From contig NZ_CP132333.1 in the NCBI RefSeq assembly GCF_030758935.1, positions 2,108,992 to 2,172,991 of the forward strand: a stretch of DNA of 64,000 bases, in the 5' to 3' direction. The DNA is from Geothrix sp. PMB-07. Lineage in GTDB: Bacteria; Acidobacteriota; Holophagae; Holophagales; Holophagaceae. This document shows positions 18,957 to 28,000 of the stretch, piece after piece; positions within the stretch are counted from its first letter, which is position 1; the number at the start of each line of letters is the position of its first letter. The position numbers were made by a program, and so were the translations under genes. Under the pieces are notes generated by a model. The model did no database searches, had not been told where the DNA came from, and saw only the letters and a list, made by a program, of their open reading frames with translations.

Positions 18957-21900
18957 TGGTTTGGCATCCCACGAAGGAAGCCGTGCAGCGCCTCTGGGGA
19001 CGCCGGTGGGTTCGTCGCGTGTCCTACCTTCTGGTGGCGGGCACGGCCACCTTCATGGTGACGCCCTGGGTGGCCTCGCGCCCGGCTGTGCTCCGTTGGG
19101 CCACCCGCCGCCTGGATGCTCTGCTCCGCGAGGAAACCGGGCTCTCCCTTGCCATCGGCGGCATGGAGTTCCACCCGGCCCTGGGCACGGCGGCGCTGCA
19201 GAACATCCGGCTGGGCGGCGACCTCCTCACCATCCAGCGGGTGGAGGTTCACCTCGACCTCTGGTCCCTGCTCGGACCCACCCGTCGCATCTACTCCGTG
19301 CGGCTTGAAAAGCCCCACCTCCGTCTGACCGATGCGGGTCTGGCGGCCTTCAAGCTCAAATCCCATCCGCCGCGGACAGGGCCCCTGCCGCAGATCCAGC
19401 TGGATTACCTGAGCCTCACAGGTGGAGAAATCGAAGTACCCAGGCCCGTGGGAAACATCCCGGCACTGAAATACCTCTTTGAAGTGAAGGGCACCGGTCT
19501 TGGACCAAACCAGCTTCGCATCGATCTCACCGGGGCCCAGCTCAGCGTCCAGAGCCCCACAGGCTGGGAGAAGGGTCGCCTGGACATCAATGGCGAACTC
19601 TCAGAGACCACCCAGATTGTGCGCGAAGGGTACCTGCGCCTGGGCGAAAGTCAGATCCGGCTTGGCGGACGGTTGGTGACTGGGCCTGCCAAGGAGGCAG
19701 CTCGCGCCGAGGCGCGCCTTTCCGGCGTGGTGGATCTGGCCCAGGTGGCTCACTGGGGAGGCAGCAAGCGGGCCCCCATGGCGGGCGATCTCGAGATCGC
19801 AGCCACCCTTCAGGGGCCCCTGAACAACCCCACATGGACCCTGACTGCAGAAGGGCAGGATCTGCGGCCCGCCGCGGTCGCCTTTCTTCCGGGCAACCTG
19901 GATCTGAAGGGCAGCGGAAGCCTCGACCATGCGCGCTTGGAGCGGTTCCATTGGGCCTCCAGCCAAGGGGAATGGCAGGCCGAAGGCGCCTGGTCCAAGA
20001 AGGCTCCCATTGAGGCCAAGCTGCACGGGGCCGGCCTTGATCTGGAAGCGGTGGGACAGGCCCTGCATGTTCAGGAACTGAAGGGTGTCCGTGGGGCGCT
20101 CGACATCCAGATCAAGGGGCCCCAATCCCACGAAGAGCTGGAACGGCCAGACCGCTGGAAGGCCTCAGTCCAGGCAACCCTGTCCCAGCATGGCCTGGAA
20201 GCGGGTGAGTTTCAGGCGAGGCTGGCCAATGGGCAGCTTCAGCTGGATCAGGTGCGACTCGATCTCGAATCCCTGAAACTGGAAGGCTCCGGCCAAGCCA
20301 GCCTGGATGCCCGGGGCCTGCGGCAACTGGACGCCAAGGGCCGGGTTGCAGTGGGCGCGGATCAGGTGGCCCAGGCCCTGAGGGTCTGGAAGATCGTGGA
20401 TCTGGACATGGAAGGAGCTGCCGATGCCACGGCCCAGGTGCGCTGGAGCCGCAGCGGCGGCCTGGAACTGGATGGTTCGGTGCAGGTGGCACACCCCCGC
20501 TGGCATGGGGCTCATGCGGATCAGGTGCTGGCCAAAACCGTCGAAATCCGCGGCTCGGATCTGCGGATCAAGGACATCGACTTGGTGAAGGACCAAGGCC
20601 GCGGGGGCGGAGATCTGTGGCTCACCTGGGCCAAGCTCCCTCCAGGACAGTCTCAGATGGACATGTGCTACACCGCCTACCGGCTTCCGGTGGTGGAGGG
20701 CCTTCGAGCGGCCGATTTGAAAGACGATGAAGGCAACGACCTGCCCCTGACGGGCACCGGAAGCGGCTGGGTGCGGCTCTGGGGACCTTTCGATGGCCTC
20801 AGCATGATGGGCAGCGCTCAAGTTGAATCAGGAGAAACGTACGGAATTAAAATTCCAGCGGCTTCTGGGGTTTTTTGGATGGATCTGGAAACCCTGCACA
20901 TGAAGGTGTCGGATGTACGCCTTTCGGAGCGACCAGACCTTTTGGGACGAGGTGAGCTGCCACCCGAAGGCGCCCTGGCGCTCAGCGGCCAGGCGGACAT
21001 GGATTTCCGCCGCTGGACCTGGTGGGTGGACCTGAACGGACGCGTGGATTCCCAACTCCTGGCCCTGCCGGGACCGCGATTCCAGGCCCAGGCCCAGGTT
21101 CGGCTGCTGGGACCCATCACCAGTCCCTTCGGTTCCCTGCAGCTGCCAGAAGGCCAGGCCCAGTGGAGCCAGGGCCGATTCTTCTTCGGCAACCGCAGTG
21201 TGGAAGGGCTCGAGGGCCAGGTAACCCTGGGGCGGGGCCATCTGTCGGGCCGCGTGGGCATCGCAGGCATGGCTCGCCAAGTGCTGGATTTCCAGGTGCA
21301 CCCGGATGGCGAGGACCTGGTGGGCAACCTGGGCCTGACCATCTCGCCCGAGAGTGCCCAGACGGGGCTGCTGGCCCAGGGACTCACCAACGACCTGCTC
21401 GAGGATCTGAACCTTGCGGTCACCGCCCAAGGTCGCTGGAAAGGTGGTCGGGATCTGGAATGGACGGGATCCATTCATCGCCTGGCGGCGCAATTCAGCG
21501 CCTTTGAGCTGCATCAATCCACCCCCTCCCCACTTCGGGGCAATGCGCTGGGCGCCAACCTGGATCTGGCCCTGGAAGGTGTTGCACGGGGTGCCTCTGC
21601 CGAGGCCACCCCCAAGGCAGCTCATGTCCACCTGTCGGGCACCCTGCCCTTTTCTGATACCGCGCCTTTGGCTCTCAGGACTCAGGGCGACGCGGATCTG
21701 GCCCATGTCAAATCCATCCTCGACCGGGTGCTCGAGGTGGATGAGTACAGCCTTTTGTCAGACTTGAGTGTCCAGGGCACCAGCCGCTTCAATGTGCTCA
21801 CCCACGGCACCTATTTCGATCCACTGCTGGATGGGAGACTGTCCCTGGACAAGGGCCGCATGAACCTGCGCGGCTACCAGGGGGCCGAGGACATCCAGGG

Positions 21901-23053
21901 CGAGGCGATCCTGAAGAATCGCACCCTGACCATTCCCGAAGACAAACCAGTGCAGGGCACCTTGGCGCACGGCGCCTTGAATGCCAGCGGGACCCTTCTC
22001 TGGCGCCTGGGCGGCCTGGATTCCTATGCTTTCAAGGCCTCGCTCACCAACTTCCAGTTGCGGGACGTGCCCGATGGGCTGGACTTGCAAGGGGATTTGC
22101 AAGCCACTTTCAACGGCAACGAGGAGGGCGGCCTGCTGAAGGGTAGCCTCAGCGCGGACCGGCTGAGCTACCAGACCGAAGTGAAGCTGTCCGATCTCAT
22201 TCTCCGGAGTGCCCTCAGTGATAGCGGCACCCTGACCGGGCTCGAGCTGGACGACCCGCTGGAGCGAATCCGCCTGGACCTGGACCTGGAACTCCGCACC
22301 CCCTGGCGCTTCGACACGAACCTTCTGAAGCTGGATGGCCGCACCGAAGGGCCGTTCCAGGTCGTCGGCACCCTGGGCCATCCTGTGCCCAAGGGCACGA
22401 TGGTGTTCCAGCCCGGAGGCCGGGTCACGAACATCTTCCCGGCGGGCGACATGGTTGTGGATCGGGGATCCCTGACGTTCTCGGAAGTCCGCCCGCTGGA
22501 TCCCATGATCAGCATCCAGGGCAGCGTCACATCGATTCCCGGTTACACCGTGAACATGGATATCCACGGCACCATGAGCAAGCTGTCCGTGATTCCCACA
22601 TCGACGCCCAGCCTGCGCCAGGATGAGATCATGGCGATCCTCATCAACCCAGGCAACGTGAACAACGTGGGCACCGCCGGAACCTCCAGTGGCGCTTCCC
22701 AGGGCGCCATCACCTCTGGCCTCGCCAGCGCCGGCTCTGGACTCATCTCCACCCTCGCTTTCGCGCCTCTGCAGGAGCAGGTGAGGCGATCCCTGGGACT
22801 GGACCGTGTGAACGTCTCGGTGAGAACCACCTCGCTTGGCAACAACGAAACCGAGGTGACCATTGGTCAAAGTTTCGACCTTTTTGGACAACGCACGGCC
22901 TGGGTTGGATCCCACAGGAAGAGCGGCGAACTGAGCATCAGTTCGGTGCAAGGCGAATTGCGTTTTGGCAATCTGATCCTTCAGATCGGCTTCACCAAGG
23001 GCAGCGAGGTCGGCCTCTCTGGAGAGATCCGCCACACCTGGAGCCCCAAATAG
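18956..23053 (+). CDS. tamB: TamB-like translocation/assembly protein (DUF490)
   Basis: A 1365-residue envelope protein of the TamB/AsmA-like bridge family, thought to span the periplasm and move phospholipids or help outer-membrane protein insertion. An N-terminal membrane anchor lies at about residues 20-42 (SYLLVAGTATFMVTPWV). A long series of beta-taco repeats follows. The conserved C-terminal DUF490 domain covers about 1000-1365 and includes PTSTPSLRQDEIMAILINP, the family hallmark. The protein ends in a beta strand. Translation is coupled to the preceding kinase gene (TGATG). No TamA/Omp85 gene is visible in the window. moaD follows after 18 nt. Confidence 0.88.
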   Translation: MVWHPTKEAVQRLWGRRWVRRVSYLLVAGTATFMVTPWVASRPAVLRWATRRLDALLREETGLSLAIGGMEFHPALGTAALQNIRLGGDLLTIQRVEVHLDLWSLLGPTRRIYSVRLEKPHLRLTDAGLAAFKLKSHPPRTGPLPQIQLDYLSLTGGEIEVPRPVGNIPALKYLFEVKGTGLGPNQLRIDLTGAQLSVQSPTGWEKGRLDINGELSETTQIVREGYLRLGESQIRLGGRLVTGPAKEAARAEARLSGVVDLAQVAHWGGSKRAPMAGDLEIAATLQGPLNNPTWTLTAEGQDLRPAAVAFLPGNLDLKGSGSLDHARLERFHWASSQGEWQAEGAWSKKAPIEAKLHGAGLDLEAVGQALHVQELKGVRGALDIQIKGPQSHEELERPDRWKASVQATLSQHGLEAGEFQARLANGQLQLDQVRLDLESLKLEGSGQASLDARGLRQLDAKGRVAVGADQVAQALRVWKIVDLDMEGAADATAQVRWSRSGGLELDGSVQVAHPRWHGAHADQVLAKTVEIRGSDLRIKDIDLVKDQGRGGGDLWLTWAKLPPGQSQMDMCYTAYRLPVVEGLRAADLKDDEGNDLPLTGTGSGWVRLWGPFDGLSMMGSAQVESGETYGIKIPAASGVFWMDLETLHMKVSDVRLSERPDLLGRGELPPEGALALSGQADMDFRRWTWWVDLNGRVDSQLLALPGPRFQAQAQVRLLGPITSPFGSLQLPEGQAQWSQGRFFFGNRSVEGLEGQVTLGRGHLSGRVGIAGMARQVLDFQVHPDGEDLVGNLGLTISPESAQTGLLAQGLTNDLLEDLNLAVTAQGRWKGGRDLEWTGSIHRLAAQFSAFELHQSTPSPLRGNALGANLDLALEGVARGASAEATPKAAHVHLSGTLPFSDTAPLALRTQGDADLAHVKSILDRVLEVDEYSLLSDLSVQGTSRFNVLTHGTYFDPLLDGRLSLDKGRMNLRGYQGAEDIQGEAILKNRTLTIPEDKPVQGTLAHGALNASGTLLWRLGGLDSYAFKASLTNFQLRDVPDGLDLQGDLQATFNGNEEGGLLKGSLSADRLSYQTEVKLSDLILRSALSDSGTLTGLELDDPLERIRLDLDLELRTPWRFDTNLLKLDGRTEGPFQVVGTLGHPVPKGTMVFQPGGRVTNIFPAGDMVVDRGSLTFSEVRPLDPMISIQGSVTSIPGYTVNMDIHGTMSKLSVIPTSTPSLRQDEIMAILINPGNVNNVGTAGTSSGASQGAITSGLASAGSGLISTLAFAPLQEQVRRSLGLDRVNVSVRTTSLGNNETEVTIGQSFDLFGQRTAWVGSHRKSGELSISSVQGELRFGNLILQIGFTKGSEVGLSGEIRHTWSPK

Positions 23054-23071
23054 GCCGGGAGGGAGGTTTGA

Positions 23072-23293
23072 ATGATCACCGTAAAATGCTTCGCCCGTTA
23101 CCGCGCCCTGCTGGGGTTTGAAGAGGTGCAGGTGGCAGCCGTTCCCACCTTGGCGGATCTGCTGGCGGACTCCCGGTTCGCCGCCCTGCCGAAGGATGCC
23201 CTCCTGGCCGTGAACATGAGCTTCGCCGACCGGACTTCCCCCTTACGGGATGGCGATGAGGTTGCCCTGATGCCGCCCGTTTCCGGCGGCTGA
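23072..23293 (+). CDS. moaD: Molybdopterin synthase sulfur-carrier subunit
   Basis: A 73-residue ubiquitin-fold sulfur carrier. The C-terminus PPVSGG ends in the Gly-Gly that is adenylated and thiocarboxylated before delivering sulfur to molybdopterin. The N-terminal strand ITVKCFARYRALLG and the DGDEVALMPPVSGG segment are diagnostic of MoaD rather than ThiS. GGGAGG precedes the ATG at 23072. It sits 18 nt after tamB, with no other moa genes around it, so MoaE must be elsewhere. The gene ends 11 nt before the end of convergent dnaX. Confidence 0.88.
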   Translation: MITVKCFARYRALLGFEEVQVAAVPTLADLLADSRFAALPKDALLAVNMSFADRTSPLRDGDEVALMPPVSGG

Positions 23294-23304
23294 AGGCTGG
23301 TGTC

Positions 23305-24936
23305 TCAGGCCTCTCGGCGGATATCCAGCACTTCCCCACCCGTGAGGCGGAGCAGTTCCTGGAAGGCAGGTTCCCGGCGGAGGCGGTCCTCAGGCCGCTC
23401 GGGCGTGACGGCAGCCCCTTGCTCATCGAAGCTCATCTCAATGGCCTTCAGGCCAGGCAGTACGGTGGCCAGGGCCGCCAGCAGATGGGGACTGGCCTTC
23501 TCCCGCTCGAAATCCTGGAGGGTCTGCCGGACATTCCCAGGGAACCGGAAGCGCAGCACGGGGGCTTCCCAGCGCAGGTCCGCCGCCATCTGAGGGGCCG
23601 TGGCCAGGGCCCGGAGGCCCGGAACCCCCCGCAGGGCTTCGCTGCAGGCGGCGCGGAGCTGATCAGGAGAGCCCGGAGCCGGGGAACGAATCGGTGTCGA
23701 GGTCGATGCAACGACCGCCGGGGCTGGCGCGGGGGCTGCCGGCCTGCGAGGCCCCTCAGGCGCCGGCGCGACCTGGGGGGCCCTGGAAGGGACCGGCGGC
23801 GGACCCAACGATGAACCCGACGAGGAGCCAGGAGGCCGAGGCGGAAGACTGGCTGCGGCGGCACCCGAAACCAGGGCATCCAGCGGAGCGAGGTGGGGCA
23901 GCTGGGCGGCGGTGATGAGGGCCAGCTCCACCACCACCCGCGGCAGGCTGCTGTCACGGAGATCGCGCTCACGACTCAGGAGCAGGCTCAGCATGCGCGA
24001 CCAGCGCAGCAGCTCCTGGGGCCCCCGGTTGGCGCGGGCCTCCTGCTCGAGCCGATCCCGGAAGGCCAGCACCAGTTCCCGCCAGAAGGTGGCCCAGTCG
24101 GCGCCCTGTTCTGTGAGTTCCCGGCAGGCTTCCATGAGGGCTGCAGAATCGCCGATGGCCAGGGCGGACATGACGCCCTGCACCAGGTGGGCGCTGACGA
24201 TGCCCAGCTGCTCGCGGACTGCCTCTTCCAGCACGGTGCCGTCGCCGGCGGAGATGACGCGGTCGAGGATGGTGAGGGCGTCGCGCATGGAGCCCTGCCC
24301 CGCCTCGGCCACCAGGCGCAGGCTGCCGCCTTCGAAGGTGACGCCCTCCTGCTCGCAGACATGTTTCAGGCGACCCTCGATGAGGCCCACGGGGATGAGG
24401 CGGAACGGGAAGATCTGCACCCGGCTCTTGATGGTGTCGGGCACATCCTGGAGCTCGGTGGTCGCCAGCACGAAGATGGCGTGGGGCGGCGGCTCCTCGA
24501 TGACCTTCAGCAGCGCGTTGAAGGCCTCGGTGCTGAGCATGTGCACTTCGTCGATGATGTAGACGCGGTAGCGGCAGAAGGCGGGCCGCGTCTGCACCTG
24601 CTCGCGCAGGGCGCGGGCATCGGCCACCGAGGCGCGGCTGGCGGCGTCGATCTCGACGATGTCCAGGCTGCTGTCCGGCTGCTCGGCGGCGCGGCAGGGA
24701 TCGCAGACGCCGCAGGGCGTGGCCGTGGGCCCTTCGGCGCAGTTCAGGGCCCGCGCCAGGATGCGCGCCGTGCTGGTCTTGCCCGTGCCACGCACGCCGG
24801 CGAAGAGGTAGGCCTGGTGGATCTTTCCACTCTCCTTGGCCCGCTTCAGGGCGTTGGCCAGGGCCCGGACGCTGCCTTCCTGCCCCACCAGGTCGGACAG
24901 GAGACGCGGACGGTATTTGAGGGCGAGGGTGGTCAT
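23305..24936 (-). CDS. dnaX: DNA polymerase III subunits gamma/tau
   Basis: A 543-residue clamp-loader ATPase. The Walker A motif GVRGTGKTS is at residues 47-55. Four cysteines of the zinc module lie at about 66, 75, 78 and 81. Walker B is IIDEVHML, then ALLKVIEEPPPH and SRVQIFPFR for the sensor and lid regions. A Pro/Ser/Ala-rich linker (about 365-440) leads to a C-terminal domain that would bind DnaE in tau. The frame stays open 13 codons upstream, but ATG 24936 with GGAGG and start MTTLALKYRP is standard. I see no obvious A-rich slippery site for a gamma frameshift in this GC-rich gene. Confidence 0.93.
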   Translation of the reverse strand: MTTLALKYRPRLLSDLVGQEGSVRALANALKRAKESGKIHQAYLFAGVRGTGKTSTARILARALNCAEGPTATPCGVCDPCRAAEQPDSSLDIVEIDAASRASVADARALREQVQTRPAFCRYRVYIIDEVHMLSTEAFNALLKVIEEPPPHAIFVLATTELQDVPDTIKSRVQIFPFRLIPVGLIEGRLKHVCEQEGVTFEGGSLRLVAEAGQGSMRDALTILDRVISAGDGTVLEEAVREQLGIVSAHLVQGVMSALAIGDSAALMEACRELTEQGADWATFWRELVLAFRDRLEQEARANRGPQELLRWSRMLSLLLSRERDLRDSSLPRVVVELALITAAQLPHLAPLDALVSGAAAASLPPRPPGSSSGSSLGPPPVPSRAPQVAPAPEGPRRPAAPAPAPAVVASTSTPIRSPAPGSPDQLRAACSEALRGVPGLRALATAPQMAADLRWEAPVLRFRFPGNVRQTLQDFEREKASPHLLAALATVLPGLKAIEMSFDEQGAAVTPERPEDRLRREPAFQELLRLTGGEVLDIRREA

Positions 24937-24972
24937 GAGGCCTCCAGTTTCCCACAGGGCGGGCGGGCCCGT

Positions 24973-25017
24973 CATAAGCGAGTTTGGGGGTCCCCCATAA
25001 GCGAGTCTTGGGGTCCC
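24973..25017. repeat. Two tandem 22-bp direct repeats upstream of gltB
   Basis: CATAAGCGAGT plus a TTGGGG-type core and TCCC occurs at 24973-24994 and again at 24996-25017, matching at about 20 of 22 positions with a 23-bp period. It lies in the divergent dnaX-gltB gap and could be an operator or a decayed mobile end. Confidence 0.7.
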
Positions 25018-25067
25018 GCCCGCGCCCCCTTTGGAGTACGCTGCTCCTCATTCCGAAGGGAAAAGAG

Positions 25068-28000
25068 ATGCCGAATGCATCCAGGACCGAGCACGATGCG
25101 TGCGGGGTTGGCTTTATCGCCAGCCGGACCGGCGAGGCCTGCCACCAGATTCTGCTGGATGCCCTCCATGCCCTGAGATGCGTGGAGCATCGCGGCGGCT
25201 GCGCTGCGGACCAGATCTCCAGCGATGGCGCCGGCATCATGACCGACATCCCCTTCGCCATGCTGGGCTACAAGCCCGGCGACATCGCCGTGGCCAACCT
25301 CTTCATGCCGCAGGATCCGGGCCGCCTTCAGCGCGCCCTGGAGACCTTTGCCAGCACCTTTAGCTTCTTCGATCTCGAAATCCTTGCCGAACGCGAAGTG
25401 CCCGTGGACGTCTCGGTGCTGGGCGAGGATGCCCGCCGCAGCCTGCCCTCCCTGCGCCAGGTCATCCTCAAGCGCCCGGCCCACTGCCGCACGGACGCCT
25501 CCTTCGACAAGCTGCTCTACAACGCCAAGCAGGTGCTGCGCACCAAGCAACGGGAACAGGGCATCAAGCGCGAGTTCTTCTTCGCCTCGCTGTCGGCCCG
25601 CACCATCGTCTACAAGGCCCTCACCCGCGCCGTGGATCTGCATCGCTTCTACCTCGACCTGCAGGATCCCCGCTACACCACCCGCTTCGCCCTGATCCAC
25701 CGGCGCTTCAGCACCAACACGCGCACCTCCTGGGACAAGGCGCAGCCCTTCCGCCTCATCGCCCACAACGGCGAGATCAACACCATCGCCGGCAACCGCT
25801 CCCGCGCCATCTCCCGCGAGATGTCCATCGGTCTCAAGAAAGATCAGCTGGTGACCCACGGCTCCATCAGTGATTCGGGCAGCCTGAATGAAATCGCCGA
25901 GGCCATGCTGTACCGCAGCAGCATCCCGCACATGGAGGACATCCTCGCCATCATGATGCCGCCCGCCGAGGGCCAGACGGATTTCTACACCTTCTGGAGT
26001 CGGGCCATGGAGCCCTGGGACGGGCCCGCCATCATCATGTTCTCCGATGGCAACACCGTGGGTGCCCGCCTCGACCGCAACGGCTTCCGGCCGGCCCGCT
26101 GGACCCTCACGGACGATCGCTTCATCCTGGCCTCCGAAGCCGGCGCCTTCCCCGTGGACGAGGCCCGCGTTCAGCGCAAGGGCATCGTGTATGCGGGCAC
26201 CGGCGTGAAGGTGGACCTGCCCACGGGCCGCGTGCACTTCCGCGACGCCAGCCTGTCCCGCGAAAACCGCGATGCCGCCTTCGATGCCCGCGCCACGCCC
26301 ATCGGCTCGCTGCCCGAAGAACCCGCGACCGAAGGCCCCGTCAGCGTCTTCAAGAAGACCCTCTTCACCTGCTCCAAGGAGGAGCTGGAAAAGCTGATCT
26401 ACCCGATGATCGCCACGGGCAAGGAAGCCATCGGCTCCATGGGCGACACCGCCCGGCCCAATGTGTTCTCCTCCGAGCCCCGCCCCTTCTTCGACTACTT
26501 CTACCAGCACTTCGCCCAGGTCACGAACCCGCCTCTGGACTACATCCGCGAGGGGAACATCACCGACCTGCGGGTGTTCCTCGGGCGCGCGCCGAACATC
26601 TTCTTCCCCAAGGATCTGGTGCCGCTCAACGAGGCGCTGGAGCTGCCGCGCCCCCTGCTCGACCTGGGCCAGATGCGCTTCCTGGCGCGCATGCAGACGC
26701 TGCGGCCCTCGGAATCCCAGATCATCCCCCGCACCTTCCCCATCCTCTTCCAGCGGGCCGATGGCATCAGCGGCTTCCACGCCGCCATCGAGCAGCTGGC
26801 CCAGGAGGTGCGCAAGGCGGTGGAGCATGGCACCACGGTCATCATCCTCAGCGATCAGGATGCCAGCGTGGACCGCCCGCCCATCCCGGGCCTCATCGCC
26901 CTGCGCGCCGTGGTGCACACCCTCAACGAATGCGGGCTGCGGCTCAACGCCTCCATCGTCATGCACACGGCGGAAGCGCGCACCTCCCACCACATCGCCG
27001 CCCTCGTGAGCTTCGGCGCCTCGGCGGTCTGCCCCTACTTGGCCCTGGAGATCGCACGCCGGGACGAGCATCCCTCCTTTGCGAACCTGACGCCCGACCA
27101 GCGCGAACAGAACCTCATGGCGGCCCTGGAATCGGGCCTGCTGAAGATCATGGCCAAGTGCGGCATTTCCGTGGTGCAGAGCTACATGAGCGCCAAGCTT
27201 TTCACTGCTGTGGGCCTGGGCCCCGAACTCATGGAGATCTTCTTCCCCGGCCACGCCAGTCCTCTGGGTGGCATCGGCTACGAAGAACTCGCGGGTGACG
27301 TGCTGCTGAAGACCAGCCTGGCCGCCCAATCCGGCTTCTCGGACAAGCTGCTTCACACCCATCAGTTCCGCGAGTCCACCAAGCCCGGCGAAGGCGAACG
27401 GCACGGCATGACCTCGGCCCGGTCGAAGCTGGTGCACCGCCTGGTGGCCCTGGATCCGGATCTGCCGGAGGCCTCCGCCCTCTATCAGGACTACCTGGCC
27501 TCCCTGAAGGCCGATGAGCCCATCAACCCCCGGCACCTCCTCGCCTTCCGGGAAGCCCCGGTCCAGTTGGCCCTGCAGGAGGTGGAACCCCGCTCGGAGA
27601 TCCTCAGCCGCTTCGGTGCGGGCGCCATGTCCTTCGGCGCCGTCAGCGCCGAAAGCCAGCGGGATCTCATCCTGGCCATGGAAGCCGTGGGGGGCCGCAG
27701 CAACAGCGGCGAGGGCGGCGAGAACCCCTTCTACTGGACCGATGGCCTCAGCGCCAGCACCAAGCAGGTGGCCTCGGCCCGCTTCGGGGTCACCGCCGAA
27801 TACCTGGTGTCGGGCCAGGAGATCCAGATCAAGGTGGCCCAGGGCGCCAAGCCCGGCGAGGGCGGCCAGCTCATGAAGGTGAAGGTGGATGCCACCATCG
27901 CCAAGGCCCGGTTCTCCCTGCCCGGCGTCGATCTCATCTCGCCGCCGCCCTTGCATGACATCTACAGCATCGAGGATCTGAAGGAACTCATCTACGAGCT

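Noticed and set aside
23305-24936. Programmed frameshift in dnaX for a gamma subunit
   Set aside because: No A-rich slippery heptamer was visible in the GC-rich coding sequence.
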